Assembly: GCA_020137815.1 (NCBI GenBank)
Contig: CM035361.1
Location: 1,767,024 to 1,831,023 of the forward strand
Direction of reading: 5' to 3'
Origin: Hormiphora californensis
Taxonomy: Eukaryota > Ctenophora > Tentaculata > Cydippida > Pleurobrachiidae
Length of the DNA stretch: 64,000 bases
Below are positions 58,701-64,000 of the stretch, piece after piece. The notes beneath the pieces were generated by a model. That model had not been told where the DNA came from and made no database searches. It worked only from the letters and a program-made list of their open reading frames with translations. Every line of letters begins with the position of its first letter. Position 1 is the first letter of the stretch. Position numbers and translations under genes: made by a program.

Positions 58701-61700
58701 CAGAGTTTGGTACGCTATAACCTAGAGCCACACACACACACACACACATTTCTAGAATACAGGGTTCTCAATACAAGATAATCAGAGCTCTGAAAAAACA
58801 CAAAATTCAGTCAGAAACGGTCAAAAACGCCAAACGCCTCAAGTAAAGTTCGACATCACTGATCACAGGTTGGATTAAAGTTCAAGACAACGTCTCTCTT
58901 TTCTCACTCTAGCAGGTACATATCGACCAGCTGACTGCTGAAGCAGTGTCAGTGTTGGTGTTTCTTTACAGCCCAACAAAGTACGGTTCGAACAACACTT
59001 TTACAGGATGTAGAGGAGCTGCCAGGACGTGGATTTCGTGAGTTTATAAATCAGCAAAGGTGAACATTTGCTTCATCTTCGTAGAGAATTTCAACCTCAA
59101 AATAAATGAATGCTGACATTCATCTTATTAGTGAAAAACGTTTCGAACTGCAGCCGTGCAACAGGATCCTGAGGTTTTCAGCTCCTGCTTCATCTGATAG
59201 TGGTAACAAGGACTTTAGTCGCCTCATCACATTTCAATACATTTCCAGAATACAGCGTACTCAGCTCTGGATCCTGCTGAAGAATAGGAACTGTCAGGAA
59301 GTATAGATCGACATGACTCTCTTGGACAGTTGTTTTCCTGGCTCGGATCTTCTTTTCAGTAGGTGGGATTTTGCCCCTTTCTTCAACATGTCGATTGTCT
59401 GGACGGTTGCCAAGGTGGAGACCATGGAACAGACCTCCTCCACAGACGTTGCCTCCCGAGCCCTGTCCATAGCCTCGGAGATGATCTTGTCGACTTATCT
59501 CTCACAGGCCCCTTCGTTCGTTTCGCTGCTTCGCTGATCTTCTTCTCAATGGGCAGGAAGTACAGGTCTATGATCCTCCTTGCCTTCGATAGCTCCTTTC
59601 CTGGTCCTGATTCCTTCTTCAATAGGTATGCTTTCGAACCTCTCTTCAGTAAGTCGATCGTTCGGACCGTCTCCAGCGTGGCTGTTGATACCATAGAGCA
59701 TACCTCCTCCACAGAAGTTGCCTCTCGAGCCTTCTCCATTGCTTCAGATACTATCTTGTCCCCAGTCTCCTCTTGTGATGTCTCCATCGCTCTGAAATAT
59801 CCCAGCGGCCAGGTTCCTCGTTGATCGATCTTCCCTACAAATGGGATTTCAGGGTACCGGAACTCTGGAGATATTAAGGCGTCCTGATCGAACCAGGGTA
59901 ATGGCGCCGGTTGGGGTATCTGATTCTGCCACTGGCCCCACCAGTACGTTGTTGGTAGGTATGGCATTTGCATTCCATACTCTGGGGTGTTTCCTCCATC
60001 CTGAGAGGTGGCGGCGGAGGGGGAGGTGGCGGTGGTGAGTCCTCTCTCCTGTGTTGTTCCTCGCTCCTCCTTCTCTTCTTCTCTGGTAGGATTTCTCTGT
60101 TCTGCTCGTTCCTCCGTGGTCCTCTCTTCTTCTCCGTTCTGGAACGGTTCTTCTCTGGAACGGTGATGGGTATGCAGACTGAATTCATGGTTTCAATACA
60201 TTTCCAGAATACAGGGTTCTCGACCGTTCAGCTTGTTGACCGTACTTCTTCAGTCAGGACGGTATCATCTCGGATGGCGTTGTAGGAAACACAAGCTGGA
60301 GCAGGTTCATCTGGAGTTGCAGGGGCGTAGCGGTTGTCCTGACTTGAGTCATCGCCCTGGCAGCCTGAATAACATTCAAACAGGGCTCGTGGGAGTGATT
60401 CGTTGGTTCCCGGACGACAGTGTATGGTGATGGTGTGGTGATAAGACGGGTCTTACATGGGTAGGGCTTACTGGTCTTCTGGACACATCTCCAATAATCC
60501 TGGAACACTCCTCTCTCTTGTGTTCTTTCACGGGTATATAAAACCCATTCAACCCAAGGCCCAAGCTGCGTACCGCCACGTTTTCCTAGGAAAACTTCAA
60601 TTCATTGAGACTGGTGTTTTGTGAGTTACCAGCAGTAGGACTACTAGGACTAGGAGATGACTGGGATCGAGTAGTTGTTGTAGGCGTGAGAAGATAGTGT
60701 GCTGGTTGTCTTCAGGATCTAGATGACAGTAGCGACAGGTTGGGTTGATATCAGGATCGACTCGATGTCTAAACGAGCCCATTGTGCCTCTGTTGGTAAG
60801 GAAGTGAGTTAGGAAATTGAGCTCTATCCTATTTAGCTTGAGGACTGACTCTTCTTGAAAGTTGAGATCCAGTACACAATCAAGAAGGGTGTTGGTAGAT
60901 TTGCATTTCCCCTCATGTCATCCATTCTGTCGGTTGCAGAATGCATGTCGGTATGTGAATTCAATACATTTCCAGAATACAGAGTTTTAACAGAGCGGGT
61001 GTAGGAGTCCGAGAGAAGGAATCCGTTGGAGTCAAGTTGTCATCTCCTGAAGGTCCAGTTTGGTGAAAAATCCTGGTTCGTTCTTCATATGTTTCAGGAG
61101 TGCCTGATCCAGATGGAAGTTACACCCCTGCATCCAGCTGTATGGGAATAGATCCTCTACTGCTCTGATGATTGCAGTCTCGTAATCGGATAGAAATCCC
61201 ACTGGTCCCCATTCTGGAGCAGCTTCTTTTAGGCAGTTGAGGGCCACCTTGTAGGTTGTTCTCCAACCGGGATGTGGTCCTTGGTGTCTACCAAGTAAAT
61301 CCTGATGATGAAGACTTGATACCAGCCGGCAGGAGCGGTGGCGAAGGTTCCATCCAGGAATGTTATCGTGGAGTTCTCCAGCTGAGTGAGGTTCTTGTCA
61401 GTAGCGAAAACTACCACCCGTTTTCCAGAGCGGGTATAGGAGTCAGAAAGCAGGAATCGGTTTCCGTTGGAATCTAGTTTAAACTCTGGGGGGGATGACA
61501 GTCTCCCTAGCTGTGTTAGGAGCTGGTGGCGGTGCGTGTACTTTCTTCCTTCGTCGCTGGACATTTCGAGAAAGGGAGTCAAACGTGGCTAGGTGGTCGC
61601 CCTGGCACCGGTCCGAAACTCCCTTCAGGGCGCTGGTAACAATTTGGGACGTGGCTGGCAACCGGGATGTGTGTCTGCCAAGTATATCCAGTATCCTGAT

Positions 61701-63543
61701 GATGAACACTTGATACCAGCCAGCATGAAGCTCGGATTCAATACATTTCCAAAATACAGCGTTGTGAGCAAACGAGAACTGATAACCAGAGTGAGAAAGT
61801 GTCGTGTTTATAAAGTTCGCTACAAGTGTGGTTTGATTGGGTTTAATTATCCGGGTCAAATATCACATATCGGACTAACTAGTTACCCGGCTCGATAGCT
61901 GCCCAATCAGTTGCTAGATTGGGTCTGTTTGATACGTGATCAGTAACATAGCCGGGTACTCAATTAACTAACTGATACGTGATCAGTAACATAGCCGGGT
62001 ACTCAATTATCTAACTAAGTGGTTGCATTGTGACATGAGACGGGCGGGCAGAACATGTTTCATGAAACTATGCTAGAGAGAATGTAATCGGGTGTCAGAT
62101 GTCAGACCAGCTGGGCGGTGAAGGAAGGGTGTCAGATGTCAGACTAGCTGGGCGGTGAAGGAAGGTGTCAGATGTCAGACTAGCTGGGAGGTGCGGGAGA
62201 GAAAAGAGGAAATGATTGTGAGATTGTGATAGGATTCGGGTCATTGAGACTTCTAGATTCCGGGGGTTATAAAAAAATACTGTGTTGATAGTTGATACAA
62301 TGTCTAAATCTTACCTTCATAGACACACATTGCAGAGGAGTCTGTGTAGCCAATGTTAAGTACTAAACCAGTAGGTGAACCCAGGGGATGGAGAGCGAGG
62401 GGCAGTGATGGAGTAAACATTATCCCAACCACCTGAATAGAAAGACAGAATTATAAAATACTGTCTTGCTTTTCACTTTGTGTTCTAAGTAGGAGACATA
62501 TAAAACGTGGTACAACACACAAACACAAACTCATGTTTTATAGGAACACCCTAAAATTAGTGTTCTCATAATCAACATATCAAATACAACAGAAGTGTGA
62601 CAATGTGATATGACTCACCGAGAACTGTTTAAATAGAACATGAGCCAGAGCTTCCCTAAAGTTGACTGTCTGAACAAAGTTCTCACACAGCAACACCTTT
62701 CTGTCCTTTGGATTGGTCAACAGGTACCTAGCAGATAGTATGTCATGATAATTATAATGCTTTGGTAGGTAGGTATAAATAATTGACAAACTTCTAGTCA
62801 GCACAGTAAAAACTGGTTATTACCTAAAGTAGATTGAATGGACAAATTTAGTAAGTTCATCTACCAGTTCTTCGTAGGTCAACTTTGGATCACATATATT
62901 TACCACCTGTGGGGGGGAGGGGGGAATCAATACTGAATATCAATACTGATATTACCGTCAGCTTAAACTGCCTCAACAGCATTCACTTTCAAGTCTTTCA
63001 TGGGAAAACTGAAAACTATACAGCTCACTATGCGGCAAGACCTTCAAAATCAGACATTGAAATAGGGAGAGACGAGAGTTTGCTCAGCTAAAACAAGAAC
63101 AACTAGCAATTTCTACCCAAAGCATAGTGCAGCTATACTTACTGTATTATCTGATTTGACATTGTAACTTCTGATGATGTGCCTTGGTCCTGACTCTCCT
63201 GCGAAACCAATCCTGAAAGAGAGAACTCTCATTATTATTATTATTAAATCTGTTTACAATAATTTGACACTGTCAATATTGTCCTCCTCTCAAAATGCTG
63301 CCAGGAAATATAAAACTAATGATTAATAGACCAAGCAACATGGTAGACCTAGATTACGGGGAATGTCGCCACATGGTCAACGGTACAAAATAAATCCGCT
63401 CATCGGAATATGTCTAAACTCTTCCGGTTACCCGGCCCAAAATTCGGCCTTAATACGAATAATTCTTACTTTGTATGATAGAATCCTATTTCTATGACCA
63501 CATGCACCTTCTCAGAACCGAGTCCGAGATCGTACAACGGCAT
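52782..63543 (-). CDS. ACTR10: Actin-related protein 10 (Arp11), dynactin pointed-end subunit
   Basis: Arp11 caps the pointed end of the dynactin Arp1 filament and helps link dynein to membranes. Thirteen exons join in frame: 63470-63543 (MPLYDLGLGSEKVHVVIEIG), 63143-63212 (KIGFAGESGPRHIIRS), 62824-62906, 62619-62727 (VLLCENFVQTVNFREALAHV), 62315-62432, 54865-54999, 54565-54650 (VLEDIRARTCF), 54286-54371, 53967-54097 (SVATLILDALLKCPIDCRAE), 53769-53841 (GGGSMLPGL), 53569-53648, 53366-53434 and 52782-52939 (LPDWCSLA, stop). The sum of 1272 nt gives 423 residues, close to the usual ~417. Most introns are short, but intron 5 (55000-62314) is 7.3 kb and full of mobile-element debris and a tRNA gene. 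Confidence 0.96.
53085..53361. mobile_element. 277-bp Harbinger-like MITE at an ACTR10 splice donor
   Basis: Long terminal inverted repeats begin GGGTCACCACACACCAAAGT, with TTA duplicated on both sides (53082-53084 and 53362-53364). The arms also share CACACCAGCGGCCGTTAAAA, and the middle has a shorter inverted repeat. A 3-bp TTA duplication with GGG ends fits PIF/Harbinger MITEs. On the minus strand the right-hand TTA supplies the TAA of the GTAA donor after exon 12. Confidence 0.85.
55181..55271 (-). tRNA. tRNA-Tyr (GTA) with an 18-nt intron
   Basis: On the minus strand the gene folds with acceptor stem CCGACGG/TCGTCGG, D-arm TAGCTCAGTTGGTAGAGC, anticodon loop CTGTAG, and T-arm ACCAGTTCAAATCTGGT. 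The canonical ACTGTAGATCCTTAG is split by about 18 extra bases after the purine following the GTA anticodon, the standard position of eukaryotic tRNA-Tyr introns. A and B boxes are recognisable. It lies inside ACTR10 intron 5 on the same strand. Confidence 0.95.
55855..57105 (-). mobile_element. LINE 3' fragment with RNase H domain
   Basis: A frame from about 57105 to 56600 encodes an RNase H domain with acidic and His residues in FQAELTAILRGAQQ, FFSDSQAV and VEFHWIRAHRGCVGNEMADE. The frame then changes into a terminal zinc-knuckle-like region (CRRCKLEVEDNYHFICVCPR, 56300-56400) typical of the end of I/R1/Jockey-type ORF2. A 26-bp inverted repeat (56225-56277) follows. RT is absent, so this is a truncated, decayed copy and a different element from the one at 37.4 kb. 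Confidence 0.82.
57127..57948. repeat. 311-bp tandem repeat, 2.6 copies
   Basis: Copies begin ACTCGTTCGTTACGTTGCAG at 57127, 57438 and 57749. The first two are complete and virtually identical; the third stops at about 57948. There is no ORF. It lies in ACTR10 intron 5. Confidence 0.93.
58373..58525. repeat. ~59-bp tandem repeat
   Basis: Three imperfect copies of a unit containing CTCAAAGGCAAAACGTTACC TTGTTCCAGAC (58390-58520), in ACTR10 intron 5. Confidence 0.7.
59300..60188 (-). pseudogene. Frameshifted ORF with Arg/Pro-rich N-terminus and duplicated ~60-residue module
   Basis: An ATG at 60186-60188 just after a motif copy opens a basic, then poly-Pro frame (RRSEEQHRRED, PPPPPPPPPP) to about 60000. 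Reading continues in another frame with MQMPYLPTTYWWGQWQNQ and a helical module (EKAREATSVEEVCSMVSTAT, TIDLLKRGSKAYLLKKESGP). A second, divergent copy of this module follows in a third frame (DRAREATSVEEVCSMVS, TIDMLKKGAKSHLL). The layout recalls a retroelement structural protein, but I do not recognise the family. It is clearly broken. Confidence 0.55.
60597..60782 (-). pseudogene. LINE C-terminal zinc-knuckle fragment
   Basis: A short frame contains FRHRVDPDINPTCRYCHLDP followed by EDNQHTIF, like the Cys/His segment after RNase H in non-LTR retrotransposon ORF2. The frame then dissolves. It lies between the fourth and fifth motif copies. Confidence 0.6.
61032..61860 (-). pseudogene. Mutator-like (MULE) transposase fragments
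   Basis: Minus-strand pieces encode FLDGTFATAPAGWYQVFIIR (first catalytic Asp region), FLSDYETAIIRAVEDLFP (second Asp region) and GCNFHLDQALLKHMKN (conserved C/H motif), the core signatures of MULE/FLYWCH-type transposases. The frames are broken, and the DGTF..WYQVFIIR segment and a SDSYTRS segment each appear twice (near 61720 and 61330; near 61440 and 61000), so the fragment is internally rearranged. No Mutator-type terminal repeats are evident. Confidence 0.78.
61925..62200. repeat. Short tandem duplications in ACTR10 intron 5
   Basis: TGATACGTGATCAGTAACAT followed by AGCCGGGTACTCAATTA occurs twice (61932-62014). A ~39-bp unit GTGTCAGATGTCAGACTAGC plus TGGGCGGTGAAGGAAG occurs three times (62090-62195). 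Confidence 0.85.
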
Positions 63544-64000
63544 TTATTGTTGTGAAGAGACGAAAAGGTGAAGTTTTGCGGCGAAAAACAGATTTTTTGA
63601 AAAATTTTCCGACCGGGAATTTGAAAACTGAGACAAACGAGCACAACGCGCGCGAAACAATGTTTCTTTATGCGCGTTATTTATTTGCGCGTAATTTCTG
63701 TTTTAGTAAACGCTGACAATTGCAACTTTCACCACTTGTAAGACTTCGCGCGCGACGCAGACACGCATATTTGAGAAACTCAAGAAGGAGAATGATTCTG
63801 GTGAAATGCATTCGAAATGAAAACGAAGAAATAATAAAATAAAGACGTTGGAGTGTTCTTTTTCTCTCTACATCTCTTTCCTTCCATCACTCGGAATGAT
63901 TTCCTCTCTTGGTGAATGTGCATGCGTGTGTGAATTATTCTGAAATGAATAGGTGTGAGTTGTGGAAGATGGATGATCAATGTGACAGATATACACGACA
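63544..64000. other. Upstream region of ACTR10
   Basis: No ORF supported. The first 170 bp are rich in CGCG (GCGCGCGAAACA, GCGCGTTATTTATTTGCGCG, CGCGCGCGACGC), unlike the AT-rich surroundings, and probably represent the ACTR10 promoter. Confidence 0.55.

Larger units (their letters stand above)
57110..61759. repeat. Six dispersed copies of a short motif at mobile-fragment boundaries
   Basis: The motif CAATACATTTCCAGAATACA, or a close variant, occurs at 57110 (diverged after TTTCTAGAA), 58746 (partial), 59235, 60194, 60962 and 61739, all in one orientation. Between successive copies lie different coding remnants read on the minus strand, several of which begin immediately after the motif. Confidence 0.75.

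Overview
The window is eukaryotic nuclear DNA, almost certainly from an invertebrate animal. Spliced, intron-containing homologues of conserved animal genes can be read through GT-AG junctions with consistent phase: a septin, a glycerophosphodiester phosphodiesterase (GDPD1/3 type), ICMT in two copies, a white-type ABCG half-transporter and the dynactin Arp11 subunit ACTR10. Introns are mostly 0.1-0.6 kb and genes lie close together, which fits a compact non-vertebrate genome such as a sponge or cnidarian. I cannot assign a species. Nearly all genes are on the minus strand.

Layout. 1-3771: 5' part of a septin gene (minus) whose introns hold minisatellites and a pogo-like element. 3772-5640: simple-sequence and unassignable DNA. 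5659-6615: a plus-strand ORF for a secreted protein I do not recognise. 7245-9820: GDPD gene (minus) lacking a visible C-terminal exon. About 10.2-16.53 kb: a ten-exon minus-strand gene for an unrecognised, probably nuclear protein, with a 3.1-kb intron full of tetranucleotide and CT arrays. 15958-25800 and 25807-35567: a 9.8-kb direct tandem duplication. Each unit carries a complete 285-codon ICMT gene whose last intron holds a 4.3-kb foldback element with minisatellite arms, followed by a 1.3-kb palindromic element. 34980-39040: LINE ORF1 (minus) and LINE reverse transcriptase (plus) head to head, separated by a 1.39-kb palindrome bounded by TTAA. 39969-45620: ABCG gene (minus) with three alternative first exons. 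46993-51798: a single-exon 1601-codon Ser/Lys-rich repeat protein (minus). 52782-63543: ACTR10 (minus, 13 exons). Its 7.3-kb fifth intron contains a tRNA-Tyr gene with its own intron, LINE and Mutator-like transposase fragments, a 311-bp tandem repeat and a short motif repeated six times.

The recognised genes are unrelated housekeeping genes (cytoskeleton, lipid and CaaX-protein processing, transport, dynein adaptor) and do not form an operon or pathway. The distinctive feature is the density and variety of long inverted-repeat elements: at least six families, with TA, TTAA, TTA, 5-bp and 8-bp target duplications. One palindrome has its central spacer inverted between the two copies of the duplication, and one MITE supplies the 5' splice site of an ACTR10 intron. 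Exon boundaries were read by eye from splice consensus, phase and homology. The running exon sums come out in frame for ICMT, ABCG and ACTR10.
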